In this document: positions 1 through 8,145 of the stretch, in pieces
How the letters are laid out: each line of letters opens with the position of its first letter
Numbering within the stretch: the first letter of the stretch is position 1
Assembly: GCA_020439745.1 (NCBI GenBank)
Contig: JAGQSC010000036.1
Coordinates: 210,613-274,612, forward strand
DNA from: Acidobacteriota bacterium
Lineage (GTDB): Bacteria > Acidobacteriota > Holophagae > Acanthopleuribacterales > Acanthopleuribacteraceae
Direction of reading: 5' to 3'
DNA: 64,000 nucleotides
Notes under the pieces: generated by a model
The model's database searches: none
Told to the model about the DNA's origin: nothing
What the model saw: the letters and a program-made list of their open reading frames with translations, nothing else
Position numbers and translations under genes: made by a program

Positions 1-148
1 AGCAACTACGTAAATCAAAGAGCCACAAGTCCGGTGCCCACTTCATAGCGTGGGGTGTCAGTAAAGAGGCGTTAACTGGACCTGTTGGGACCAGTGCCAG
101 ATAGGCGGGTAGCGTTTGGGTGCTGTGGTTGTGGAGATCAATGATCAT
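1..148 (-). CDS. Probable ImuB-like protein, N-terminal fragment cut by the window edge
   Basis: The reading frame begins at an ATG that overlaps the imuA stop by 11 bases (ATGATCATTGA) and stays open for 49 codons to the left edge. Its position third in a lexA-imuA operon is where the inactive Y-family polymerase ImuB is found in SOS mutagenesis cassettes. The visible residues (ending near APDLWLFDL) resemble the early beta-strand region of Y-family-like proteins but contain no diagnostic motif. The assignment therefore rests mainly on gene order. It would be damage-inducible through the upstream lexA promoter. Confidence 0.5.
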   Translation of the reverse strand, partial: MIIDLHNHSTQTLPAYLALVPTGPVNASLLTPHAMKWAPDLWLFDLRSC

Positions 149-752
149 GGGTGCGGATCCGGACGCGGCAGGGTGGTGCGCCGCGCAATAGGTGGACCTG
201 ATGCTCTTGGCGGGTTTCGTCGTACCAACAGTTCAGGCGCAATTTGGCCCAGACGTTGCCCTTCTCGGAACGCAGCAGGTAGGGTCGCAAGACCAACGTG
301 AGGTTATGGTTATCGCGGGCGCGACCGGCCATGTAGGCGAGATCATCTTGAGTGATCTTTGGGGTGTCGAGCACAATGGCATCAAACACGGGTTCGGTGA
401 AGGCCGGTTTCAGGTCGTGCATCACATGGGAGGTGGTGGCGAAAAAGATGCGGGCAAGGTCCAGACCGCGGGCTTCCCAGGCGGGTGGGTACACAGTCAG
501 TTCGTTGTCGGGCAGGACCCACAACAACAGGCCCAATTCACTGCGGTGCTGGGCATGCGCCAACAATCGCAGAATCAGTTCCCGTCCGCCACGTCCGGCC
601 GGTAATCCCCACTCACTGAGTTCACCCGGTCGTAAGCCACCTCCGGTGGCCCGATCCAAGGTGTCCCAACCCGTGGCGATGGGACTGGTTCTCGAACGGC
701 GCATGAAGGTATCTCCGGAGACAATCAGGTTGGGATCGAACACGGTTTGCAT
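138..752 (-). CDS. imuA: ImuA-like RecA-fold SOS mutagenesis protein
   Basis: This 204-residue protein is related to the RecA/ImuA/SulA-like family, whose members help ImuB and DnaE2 in error-prone translesion synthesis. Visible signs are a RecA-type opening (WDTLDRATGGGLRPGELSEW, residues 29-48), a degenerate Walker A loop (GLPAGRGGRE), a PPAWEARGLDLARI strand-helix near residue 90, and a Walker B-like hydrophobic strand ending IVLDTP near 130. It lacks the true GKT of RecA, as expected for ImuA. It starts 8 bases after the lexA stop and overlaps the next gene, so the three form one operon under LexA control. Confidence 0.8.
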   Translation of the reverse strand: MQTVFDPNLIVSGDTFMRRSRTSPIATGWDTLDRATGGGLRPGELSEWGLPAGRGGRELILRLLAHAQHRSELGLLLWVLPDNELTVYPPAWEARGLDLARIFFATTSHVMHDLKPAFTEPVFDAIVLDTPKITQDDLAYMAGRARDNHNLTLVLRPYLLRSEKGNVWAKLRLNCWYDETRQEHQVHLLRGAPPCRVRIRTHDH

Positions 753-760
753 GGCAACAC

Positions 761-1357
761 TCAGGTACGGCGGATGATGCCGCGTAGGATACCGATGATG
801 GAAACCTGGTCGGCGGGTTCCAGACGAACGGGGTAGTTGGGGTTGGAGGGGATCAGTTCCACCCAGGTGCCACGCAGGCGGACCCGTTTCAGGGTGACCT
901 CGTCGGTGCCTACGCGTACGGCGGCTATTTCGTGGGGTGCGGCTTCAGATTTGGGCTGGATGATGGCGATATCGCCATCGGCGATGGCATCGCCAGCCAT
1001 GCTCTCACCACTCACCTGGACCGCCACCAGATCGCCCTGCCCGAAATAATGGGTATCCAGGTTCAGAAACTGATCGCTTTGTGGGTAGGTGGTATGGGGG
1101 GTACCTGCGGGGATGGTGCCTAGCAGTGGTAAACCACGGGGCGAAAGGGGCGGTAGCTGGAAACTGCTGGTTTGTGGATCCTGCCGGTGCAGGTAGCCTT
1201 TTCGTTCCAAGGCGCGCAGGTGACCCATCACCCCGTTGGGACTTTTGATGTTCAGCCATTGGGCCAACTGGCGTACGGAAGGCATGCTGCCCTGTTCGCG
1301 CATAGCCCGTTGAATACGGCGCAATACCTGTTGTTGTCGTGGTGTCAGATCGTCCAT
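761..1357 (-). CDS. lexA: LexA repressor (SOS regulator, S24 autoprotease)
   Basis: The 198 residues have the usual LexA length and order. An N-terminal winged helix (LTPRQQQVLRRI, then SVRQLAQWLNIKSPNGVMGHL) binds DNA. A linker with the Ala84-Gly85 self-cleavage bond (TIPAGTP) follows. The C-terminal S24 peptidase domain carries the catalytic Ser119 (VSGESM) and Lys157 (VTLKRV). RecA-stimulated cleavage would derepress the operon. The gene leads an operon with imuA and an imuB-like gene, and its own start codon abuts a perfect inverted repeat that is the likely autoregulatory operator. Confidence 0.96.
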   Translation of the reverse strand: MDDLTPRQQQVLRRIQRAMREQGSMPSVRQLAQWLNIKSPNGVMGHLRALERKGYLHRQDPQTSSFQLPPLSPRGLPLLGTIPAGTPHTTYPQSDQFLNLDTHYFGQGDLVAVQVSGESMAGDAIADGDIAIIQPKSEAAPHEIAAVRVGTDEVTLKRVRLRGTWVELIPSNPNYPVRLEPADQVSIIGILRGIIRRT

Positions 1358-1375
1358 AGTGTACCCTGTACACTA
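1357..1375 (-). promoter_or_regulatory. Putative LexA operator, inverted repeat TAGTGTAC-N3-GTACACTA
   Basis: Two perfect 8-base arms separated by three bases lie directly against the lexA start codon, just downstream of the predicted -10 box. A repressor bound here would cover the transcription start. The sequence is unlike the E. coli CTG-N10-CAG or the Bacillus GAAC-N4-GTTC boxes, so it looks lineage specific. No second copy was found in the window outside coding sequence. Confidence 0.7.
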
Positions 1376-1403
1376 ATATACGGTGTTCACTCTTCAAAAG
1401 CAA
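1375..1403 (-). promoter_or_regulatory. Predicted sigma-70 promoter of lexA-imuA operon
   Basis: On the minus strand TTGCTT (-35) is followed after exactly 17 bases by TATATT (-10). Transcription would start about ten bases before the lexA ATG, inside the inverted repeat. This leaves a very short leader with only AGGG as a ribosome-binding site. Confidence 0.6.
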
Positions 1404-1424
1404 GTAGTGTGGCGCCGTTTTCTA

Positions 1425-2368
1425 TTAAGTCTGATGGGTCAGCAAATGGATGGTGTAGAAGACATAACAGGCCAGCAGGAATGCGCCTTCATAGCGGTTG
1501 ATGCGACCCGGTCCGCGGAACCCATAACCGACGATGAAGAGCGACAGGGTTAACGCGGACATCACCAACACATCCTGCGCGATGAGGTCCCAGCCGATCT
1601 GCAAAGGCTGGATGAGTCCGGCGACACCTACCACGGCCAGTGTGTTGAAGAGATTAGAGCCGATGATGTTACCCAATGCGATATCGTGCTCCTTCCTGAA
1701 TGCGGCCAGGACCGATGAAGCCAGTTCAGGTAGCGATGTGCCGACTGCCACGATACTCAGGCCAATCACCAAGTCACTGACACCAAAAGCCTTGGCAAGC
1801 TCAACTGCACCCCAGATGAGGATGCGTGGCCGACTAAGCCGATCACAAGCCACAGCATGGCTGTTTTCACGGAGGTCGGCTTATCGATGGCATGTGCCAT
1901 CTCATCGCCTAATGCGTCTGCTCTTTGACGGGTGCCTTCCCAGGTGGCCCAGGCCAATAGCGCCAAAAAAACGGCGATGAGTACGATTGCATCCATCAGG
2001 GAAATGGCACCATCCCGGATTTGCCACATGGCCAAGGCGGTGACGGCTGCAAGAACAGGTAACTCCTTGCGTATGACTTGTGATTGAACGGTGATGGGTT
2101 TGATCAACGCGGTCAACCCAAGGATCAAGGCGATGTTGGTGATGTTGGAGCCATAGGCGTTTCCCAGGGCGAGGCCTGGATGTCCTTGATGGGCCGCCAG
2201 TGCCGAGACCAACATCTCTGGCGCAGAGGTACCAAAGCCAACGATCACCATGCCAATCAGCAAGGGAGGAACGCCGTAATAACGAGCTACCGCAGCTGAA
2301 TTGCCAACAAACCGATCCGCGCTCCATACCAATGCAGCCAACCCGAACAACACCGCTAACCACGCCAT
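1425..2368 (-). pseudogene. Ca2+/Na+ antiporter (CaCA, YrbG-like), split by a frameshift
   Basis: Two frames together make one inner-membrane cation exchanger of about 310 residues. The N-terminal half starts at 2368 after a GAGGTG ribosome-binding site. It carries the first alpha repeat (GFGTSAPEMLVS, then GNAYGSNITNIALILG). The C-terminal half carries the second (VAVGTSLPELASSV, then GNIIGSNLFNTLAVVG). The frame changes near 1815-1840, between LWLVIGLVG and RILIWGAVELAK. Compared with the family, a few residues of a transmembrane helix also seem missing there, so a small deletion is more likely than a one-base read error. Both catalytic repeats survive. It could be a recent pseudogene or an assembly error. 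Confidence 0.8.
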
Positions 2369-2420
2369 GACGCACCTCAGCGCATCATCATAGAGGCGAA
2401 CCACCCAAGGCGGATAGATG

Positions 2421-2897
2421 TCAGTCGTGGTCGTATATGAGACCGGGCTGGCTGTAAGCCTGGGCGGCGCCGTGGCGGTAGGTGAGTTCGGCGCCGGAAT
2501 GACCGGTTTGAATACCTATGACGAGCAGGGCGAGGCTAGAAACCAGCAACAATAGGGCACCTGCCTGCTTGCGGCGTAGGAACAGCGGTAGAAGTGAGGC
2601 GAGAAATACAATGCCCGCTGCCACCGTGAATCGCTCGCCCCATTCCTCGTGCAGCTCTAAGGCTGATTCCTGGATGACCTGTTCCACGCGTTCCTCGTCT
2701 TGCTCGCCCAGTTGTTTGGAGGCGATTGATGATCCCAGCAACAGGCCGTGAAAGGCAAGGATCCAAATCCAGGAGCGATGGGGCCATTTGTGGCGGCTGG
2801 AACCCCATATGAAAATCGAGATGATGCATGGCGAAAGACAGGCGAGTGCGATGGGGAAGTGGACGGCGAGTGGATGTAAAGGCAATCCGTTGAACAT
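2421..2897 (-). CDS. DUF2231-type membrane protein
   Basis: This 158-residue integral membrane protein has the DUF2231 hallmarks: an N-terminal LHPLAVHFPIAL segment and a C-terminal HSGAELTYRHGAA motif after the last helix. About four hydrophobic segments are visible, with a charged loop (QDEERVEQVIQES) between the second and third. The histidines of both motifs have been proposed as cofactor or metal ligands in this family, but the function is unknown. GGAGGT four bases before the ATG is a strong ribosome-binding site. It is divergent from the LuxR-type gene. Confidence 0.8.
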   Translation of the reverse strand: MFNGLPLHPLAVHFPIALACLSPCIISIFIWGSSRHKWPHRSWIWILAFHGLLLGSSIASKQLGEQDEERVEQVIQESALELHEEWGERFTVAAGIVFLASLLPLFLRRKQAGALLLLVSSLALLVIGIQTGHSGAELTYRHGAAQAYSQPGLIYDHD

Positions 2898-2991
2898 GGT
2901 ACCTCCGATCAGTGACTGGGGTTAACATAGGGGGTACCTGCGACAGGGGCATCCGACATATGTCCCATAGACGGTCTTTTTTGGTGCTGTT

Positions 2992-3501
2992 TTGCGATTC
3001 CATGTCTTTTTGGTGTTTTTGACCTTGGCTTTGGCCAGTCTTAGCTTGTGGGATCTGGTTGCGGATTTCACGGAGGGCCGTTCTTGGCCACATTTGTTGA
3101 CCGAAGCGCTTTTGTTTTTTGTGTCCATTGTGGGCTTTATTTGGGTACTCAGGCACCTGGTGTCTGTGCGAAGAAGTCATCGTAAATTGTTGATTGACGT
3201 AGCGGATAAAGAATCAGAGTTGCGGCAATGGAAGGTGTCTTACCAAGAATTGTTACGTGGCGTGGGTGCGCAAATCGACGAGGCATTTGGACGCTGGCAA
3301 CTGACGGGTGCTGAGAAAGAAGTGGGGTTGTTGTTGCTCAAGGGCTTGAGCTTCAAAGAAATGGCTCAGGTTAGGGGGACATCTGAGAAGACAGTGCGTC
3401 AGCAGGCGGCTTCTATTTACCTGAAATCCGACCTGCCGAACCGCTCGGAATTTGCGGCGTATTTTTTGGAAGATCTGCTACTGCCCTCACAACCTATTTA
3501 A
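2992..3501 (+). CDS. Membrane-anchored LuxR-type HTH regulator
   Basis: The 169 residues begin with two hydrophobic helices (about 4-24 and 38-56), followed by a short coiled linker. The C-terminal LuxR/GerE-type helix-turn-helix starts at LTGAEKEVGLLLLKGLSFKE, with SEKTVRQQAASIYLKSDLPNR as the recognition region. No receiver or autoinducer domain is present, so the signal is probably sensed in or near the membrane. The only workable start in this frame is TTG, without a clear ribosome-binding site, so the N-terminus is uncertain. It lies 39 bases upstream of, and co-directional with, the oxygenase and permease genes, which suggests it regulates them. Confidence 0.75.
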   Translation: MRFHVFLVFLTLALASLSLWDLVADFTEGRSWPHLLTEALLFFVSIVGFIWVLRHLVSVRRSHRKLLIDVADKESELRQWKVSYQELLRGVGAQIDEAFGRWQLTGAEKEVGLLLLKGLSFKEMAQVRGTSEKTVRQQAASIYLKSDLPNRSEFAAYFLEDLLLPSQPI

Positions 3502-3540
3502 GGCGTGCGGTCTTCAGCGATTGCCTTGTAGAATGTCGGC

Positions 3541-4596
3541 ATGGATCCCAATAGAGTGAATGTGCCCGCCATGGCGCCCCAGGCCTTGGAACGGGCATTG
3601 ACGTTACCTGCCATTGTGTACAGCGATCCCTCATGGTTTGAATGGGAGTTGGGACACGTTTTGGGCAGGCATTGGCAGTTGGCTGGCCATATGGGTCAGC
3701 TTCCTAGACCGCAATCCTTCGCATCGGTTCAAGTGAATCGCAAATCGGTGCTGTTGACGCGTGACGGCCATGACCAAGTACGCGCCTTCCACAATGTGTG
3801 TCGTCACCGAGGTGGGCCCCTTGTTCTTGAGCATGGCTGTGGCAAGACGCTTCAGTGTAAGTACCACGGTTGGACCTATGACTTGACCGGTCAGTGCAAA
3901 AAAGCCGGTGAGATGCGCGAGGCCGAGGATTTTGATCCTTCCCAGATGAAGCTTTTTGAATTGCCCTGCGCGGTGTGGCACGAACTGATTTTTGTGGCGT
4001 CATCGACGCCACCTCCCTTTGAAGAATGGCTCGGTGGGATGGCTGATCTCTTGAAACCCAATCCGCTGCCCATGCCTTATGTCCGCACGGTCAGCTACGA
4101 GGTGGCCTGTAATTGGAAGGTGTACGTGGAGAATTACTTGGAGGGATACCATCTACCGTTTGTACATCCGGGACTGAACCAGTTGCTTTCCTACAACCAA
4201 TACAAAACCCAACTGTTTCGCTGGTACTCTCATCAGTCTAGTCCCATCCAATCCGATCTGTATGGGGACGGTCAGGCTCATTACATTTTCATGTACCCCA
4301 ACATGATGCTCAACATCTTGCCCAACCGCCTGCAATCCAATTTGGTGATTCCGCTGTCGCCCACTACATGTCGTGTGGTGTTTGATTACTACACGCACCA
4401 AACTTCTGTCCTGGATCGCGATATCGCCTTCAGTGACGAGGTACAAGGTGAGGATATCCACATCTGCGAGCGGGTTCAGCAGGGCCTTATGTCCGGTGCC
4501 TACCAGGCGGGTCGCATCAGTCCCAGCCAGGAAAAAGGTGTTTGGCACTTTCAAGAGTTGATTCGAGCTGCCTGGGATGCCCATGTCACTTCGTAA
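3541..4596 (+). CDS. Rieske-type oxygenase alpha subunit (choline/carnitine/betaine monooxygenase-like)
   Basis: This 351-residue protein has the two domains of ring-hydroxylating and quaternary-amine oxygenases. The N-terminal Rieske [2Fe-2S] site is Cys87-x-His89 and Cys106-x2-His109 (CRHRGG, CKYHGWTYDL). The catalytic domain binds one iron through His204, His209 (EGYHLPFVHP) and probably Asp305 (GEDIHICERV). The bridging residue is Glu201 (NYLEGYH), as in carnitine monooxygenase-type enzymes rather than the Asp of naphthalene dioxygenase. No ferredoxin reductase is nearby. Its stop overlaps the start of a permease by 20 bases, which implies coupled expression and a small imported amine as substrate. 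Confidence 0.85.
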   Translation: MDPNRVNVPAMAPQALERALTLPAIVYSDPSWFEWELGHVLGRHWQLAGHMGQLPRPQSFASVQVNRKSVLLTRDGHDQVRAFHNVCRHRGGPLVLEHGCGKTLQCKYHGWTYDLTGQCKKAGEMREAEDFDPSQMKLFELPCAVWHELIFVASSTPPPFEEWLGGMADLLKPNPLPMPYVRTVSYEVACNWKVYVENYLEGYHLPFVHPGLNQLLSYNQYKTQLFRWYSHQSSPIQSDLYGDGQAHYIFMYPNMMLNILPNRLQSNLVIPLSPTTCRVVFDYYTHQTSVLDRDIAFSDEVQGEDIHICERVQQGLMSGAYQAGRISPSQEKGVWHFQELIRAAWDAHVTS

Positions 4597-5971
4597 GACG
4601 CTCAAGCTTCGAGATTTGGTGTACTTGAATATTGCCAGTGTGGTGGGTTTGTCCAGCCTTGCCCAGGTGGCCCAGTTCGGGTACGGGAGCTTGCTGCTGT
4701 TTGCGGTGGCGGCAGTTACGTTTTTGGTGCCCTGTGGTGTCATGGTGGCGGAACTCAATGCACGTATGCCCGAGGAGGGCGGTTTTTATCATTGGACCAA
4801 GGCTGTGTTGGGTGATGGGCACGCTTACGTGTCGGCCTGGTCCTATTGGTTGAGTAACATTGTGTGGTTACCGTCGGTGCTGTTCCTGATCTCGATCTCG
4901 TCGCTTTACGTGGTGGGTGAATCGTCGTTGGGCTTGGCTGACCATGTTTGGTTCAATGCCCCGGTGGGTTTGGCCGTATTGTGGCTGGTGACCATCCTTA
5001 ACATGGTGGGGTTACAAAGAGCCAAATGGGTGGTGAACCTGGGTGCCATGGGTACCTGGCTGGCGGTTACGTTCCTTGTGATCGTGGGTGGTTATTACGC
5101 TTGGCACCATGGCAGCGCTCATGTCTTTGAGATGGGCAAGCTCCTACCAGACTTGAGTGACTTATCTATCCTGCCCTTTTTTGCCATCGTGGCATTTGGG
5201 TTTGGTGGATTGGAAGCGGCTCCGGTCATGGCTGGTGAGATTGAACGTCCTGAGCGTGACGTACCACGCGCGATCTGGATCGCGTCGTTGGCCGTGACCG
5301 CGCTGTATATGCTTGGCACCTTGATGTTGATTTTGGTCGTACCCGAGCGGGAAGTGGGCGTGATTGAAGGTGTAGCGCAGGCATTTTATGAAGTGGGGGG
5401 CGGCCTCAACCTACCTTGGATCCGCGTGTTGGGTGCCAGCCTGGTCGCTTTGGGTACGCTGGGTTTATTTGGCGCCTGGATGACTTGCACGGCGCGATTG
5501 CCTTTCGTGATGGGGTTGGCGCGCTATCTGCCGTCTGTGTTAGCACGCGTGCACCCCAAATGGGGTTCCCCGCATGTGGCGCTGTTGCTGCAAGCGGTGG
5601 TGCTGTCGCTTCTGCTTTTTGCGTCATTGGCAGGCGCCACGGTGAAGGAAGCTTTTTTGGTGTTGGTGGACATGTCGGTGATCTTGTATTTCATCCCATT
5701 CATGTACCTGTTCGCCATTTTGCCCATGCATGTACTCAGGGACCCGGAAGGTGGCCTGTTTTTTCGCCGACGGCCCTGGCTTGTGTGGCCAGTTTCGGTC
5801 TCTGGTTTTTCAATAACCTTGTTCAGCGTGGTGATTTCTTGTGTCCCCAGTGGCGAGGTGGAAAACAAGGGTCTATTTGTGCTGAAAGTTGTGGGTGGTG
5901 CTGGCTTCTTGATCCTAGCTGGTTTGGTGGTTTACTGGATCCGTAAGGCTCAATTCGCCCGCGGCAAATAG
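4577..5971 (+). CDS. APC-superfamily amino-acid/amine permease
   Basis: The 464 residues contain about twelve hydrophobic segments and the APC family pattern. Residues 10-30 carry the broken first helix (VYLNIASVVGLSSLAQVAQFG), MPEEGGFYHWTKAVLG follows helix 2, and FGFGGLEAAPVMAGEIERPERDVPRA lies around helix 6. The last feature resembles glutamate/GABA-type antiporters. The gene begins inside the end of the oxygenase gene, so the two are almost surely one transcript. The substrate cannot be read from sequence; an amino acid, betaine or polyamine is likely. It ends 22 bases before the convergent DUF3667 gene. Confidence 0.88.
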   Translation: MPMSLRKTLKLRDLVYLNIASVVGLSSLAQVAQFGYGSLLLFAVAAVTFLVPCGVMVAELNARMPEEGGFYHWTKAVLGDGHAYVSAWSYWLSNIVWLPSVLFLISISSLYVVGESSLGLADHVWFNAPVGLAVLWLVTILNMVGLQRAKWVVNLGAMGTWLAVTFLVIVGGYYAWHHGSAHVFEMGKLLPDLSDLSILPFFAIVAFGFGGLEAAPVMAGEIERPERDVPRAIWIASLAVTALYMLGTLMLILVVPEREVGVIEGVAQAFYEVGGGLNLPWIRVLGASLVALGTLGLFGAWMTCTARLPFVMGLARYLPSVLARVHPKWGSPHVALLLQAVVLSLLLFASLAGATVKEAFLVLVDMSVILYFIPFMYLFAILPMHVLRDPEGGLFFRRRPWLVWPVSVSGFSITLFSVVISCVPSGEVENKGLFVLKVVGGAGFLILAGLVVYWIRKAQFARGK

Positions 5972-5993
5972 TATCTTCGAATCACAGAACATC

Positions 5994-6716
5994 TCATAAG
6001 ATAATGGCGACAACCACCACGACAGCGATCAATGTAATGCTTGCAAAATAGGCGGCCAGGGCCAGGATACTTTTGATGACCGTGGCAAACATGGATTGCT
6101 GGAAGAATTTTCGGAAGGCCCATACGTAGAAAATGGCCTGGAGTGCTGAGCGTGCCGCGACGTAACCCGATATGTGGGTTCTGAATATGAGTACAAGCAC
6201 CATGTTCAATAGAAATAGATGGCCCATCACGTATAGGACGCATGCCATTACTTCTGCGTAAGTGTGACCACTGCGTCGGAAAAAGATCCAGACACATGCT
6301 GCGAAGAATGGTAATGCAGCTGCAATAAGCAGGTTTTGATAGCTCGAAAGAAATCGCACCATCTCGGTTTGAATGGCCTGGTGTCCCAAAGAATCGGTCC
6401 ACTCTTGGCTGATTGATTCTACGCCGAGTCCTATGCTTCTCTGCAGTAGGATCAGGAGCGCAAGATTCACCAGGAAATAGCGAAATGGAGGCACATAGGA
6501 AACCCGCTGTCCAGTGATATAGCTCAAACTCGTGCCGCCCGGATTCAGGGTAAGCTGTTTGACGGTGCGAAACACCTGAGAATCGAAATTGAACCAGTGC
6601 GCAAAGGCGTCTGATAAGAGCTGTGGGGTCGTCAGGCGACCTACGTTTCCGGATTGGCCACAGTTGGCGCAGTATTTGCCCGTTAAGGGTTGATTGCAGT
6701 TGAGACAAGCTCCCAT
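5994..6716 (-). CDS. DUF3667 family zinc-ribbon membrane protein (short form)
   Basis: The 240-residue protein starts with a zinc ribbon (Cys4, Cys7, Cys16, Cys19 in CLNC and CANCG). The conserved segment FDSQVFRTVKQLTLNPGGTSLSYITGQR, then YVPPFRYFLV, follows, and about five membrane helices after that. This arrangement is typical of DUF3667, whose function is unknown. A longer relative with the same order of motifs lies at 37055-38086. It is convergent with the permease and divergent from the ceramidase-like gene. Confidence 0.85.
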   Translation of the reverse strand: MGACLNCNQPLTGKYCANCGQSGNVGRLTTPQLLSDAFAHWFNFDSQVFRTVKQLTLNPGGTSLSYITGQRVSYVPPFRYFLVNLALLILLQRSIGLGVESISQEWTDSLGHQAIQTEMVRFLSSYQNLLIAAALPFFAACVWIFFRRSGHTYAEVMACVLYVMGHLFLLNMVLVLIFRTHISGYVAARSALQAIFYVWAFRKFFQQSMFATVIKSILALAAYFASITLIAVVVVVAIIL

Positions 6717-6745
6717 GCGTGGGAAGTTAACACAGGAGAGGCATT

Positions 6746-7459
6746 TTGGCTCGTTGGAAAATCGTTTCGCTGGTCATGCTGGCTATCGGCCTGTCGACCT
6801 GGATCTTTACGTTGGAGCCAATAGCCCAGGACGCCAGCTATCATTTTTTTGCCGATCAGCGAATCTGGCTGGGTGTGCCCAATGCCTGGAATGTCATCAG
6901 CAACCTTCCTTTTGTGTTCATTGGTTGTCTTGGTCTGAGACACCGTGTGAACACAGGCTCGTTTGTATTCTCTATGGCAGTGGTCTTGGTAGGACTGGGT
7001 TCATCCTATTATCATTGGGATCCGACGACAGATCGCCTGGTATGGGATCGTTTACCGATGACGATTGCCTTCATGGCTTTATTTGCCATGATCCTAACTG
7101 ACCGGTTGCAGGTCAAGATTTTTTGGCTCTGGCCTTTGGTTATCGCTGGATTGGCCTCGGTGACTTATTGGTGGTGGACAGAACAGCTTGGGCGCGGTGA
7201 TCTGCGGCCTTATGTTGTGGTTCAGTATGTGCCCTTGGTGTTGATGCCTTTTCTCTTGATGATGAAAGGTAATTTGAAGACCCGCTGGCTGTGGGGGTCG
7301 TTCCTGGGATATGCCCTGGCTAAATATGCCGAATGGTATGATCTTGCGATTTTCGAGCTGGTTGGGGTTTCAGGGCACACCCTCAAACATTTAGTCTCGG
7401 CTATGGCAGTAGCGTTCGTGGCGCGTACATTCAAGGAATCGAGGCGGGCGATCGGTTAG
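6746..7459 (+). CDS. Ceramidase-like CREST-superfamily membrane protein
   Basis: The 237-residue protein has about seven predicted helices. Its polar motifs are those of the alkaline ceramidase/PAQR/Per1 (CREST) membrane hydrolases: SSYYHWDPTTDRLVWDRLP near residues 90-110 and GHTLKHLVSAMAVAFV near 210-225. The His and Asp residues there would bind a catalytic metal. It may act on an amide-linked lipid, but the substrate is not shown. The start is TTG preceded by AGGAG. The end overlaps the convergent radC stop by four bases. Confidence 0.7.
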   Translation: MARWKIVSLVMLAIGLSTWIFTLEPIAQDASYHFFADQRIWLGVPNAWNVISNLPFVFIGCLGLRHRVNTGSFVFSMAVVLVGLGSSYYHWDPTTDRLVWDRLPMTIAFMALFAMILTDRLQVKIFWLWPLVIAGLASVTYWWWTEQLGRGDLRPYVVVQYVPLVLMPFLLMMKGNLKTRWLWGSFLGYALAKYAEWYDLAIFELVGVSGHTLKHLVSAMAVAFVARTFKESRRAIG

Positions 7460-8145
7460 CGCCATAGGTGACCGTGGGTTTGGCGTAGACTCACGCTACC
7501 TTCGCGGCCAATAATCAGGTGGTCGTGGAATAGAATATCCACTGTCGCTAACGTTTCCATCAGTTGTTGGGTCAATGCCAGATCGGCGGCACTGGGTTCG
7601 GGATTTCCGCTGGGGTGGTTGTGTGCGCAGATGATGGCTCGTGCATTGTGGGCGAGGCCCAGTTTGGCAATTTCTCGTGGAAAGACGGCGCTGCGATCTA
7701 TGGTTCCGCGAAAGACTCGCTCACTTCTAATCAGTCGATTTTTTGCGTCGACCATCAGCACCATGAATATTTCTGATTCGTCTTCCGCGATCTCGTGAGT
7801 TAAGAAACGGGTGACCAGATCCGGGTGATTCATAAGGTCGCGTTGTTGCAAGGCGGCTTCGCTCATGCTTTGCACCAATTCGCCCAGCATTCTTAGAAAA
7901 TGAGCAGACTTCAACCCTATGCCGGGTGTTTCGGCCAGAGCGTGAGGTGAGGCGTGAAAGACGGCTGTTAATGTGCCGAAACGCTGCAGGAGGTCTTTGG
8001 CGGTTTGCTTGGTGTCCCTACGAGGGATGACCAAGGTCAGCAGGAACTCAAGTTTTTCGTAGGGCTGCAGGAAGGCTTTGCGGAAGCCCAATTCCTGCAT
8101 GCGAGTCCATAACCGCTGGCGGTGTTGCGCGTGACTCGCTGTCAG
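7456..8145 (-). CDS. radC: RadC family JAB1/MPN metalloprotein, apparent CTG start
   Basis: RadC-like proteins combine a helix-hairpin-helix region (here PHALAETPGIGLKSAHFLRML) with a JAMM metalloprotease fold whose metal motif AHNHPSGNPEPSAAD (HxHx10D) is intact. The cellular role of the family is unsettled. The first ATG in frame (8100) would remove the conserved HRQRLWTR opening seen in relatives. The frame stays open upstream without ATG, GTG or TTG. A CTG at 8145 is preceded by GGAG at seven bases and overlaps the stop of the upstream gene as CTGA. I therefore start it there (229 residues). Confidence 0.8.
   Translation of the reverse strand: MTASHAQHRQRLWTRMQELGFRKAFLQPYEKLEFLLTLVIPRRDTKQTAKDLLQRFGTLTAVFHASPHALAETPGIGLKSAHFLRMLGELVQSMSEAALQQRDLMNHPDLVTRFLTHEIAEDESEIFMVLMVDAKNRLIRSERVFRGTIDRSAVFPREIAKLGLAHNARAIICAHNHPSGNPEPSAADLALTQQLMETLATVDILFHDHLIIGREGSVSLRQTHGHLWR

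Noticed and set aside
2890..2940. Repeated GGTACC sites between the DUF2231 and LuxR-type genes as an operator
   Set aside because: One copy is part of the ribosome-binding region, and the arms do not form a consistent inverted repeat.
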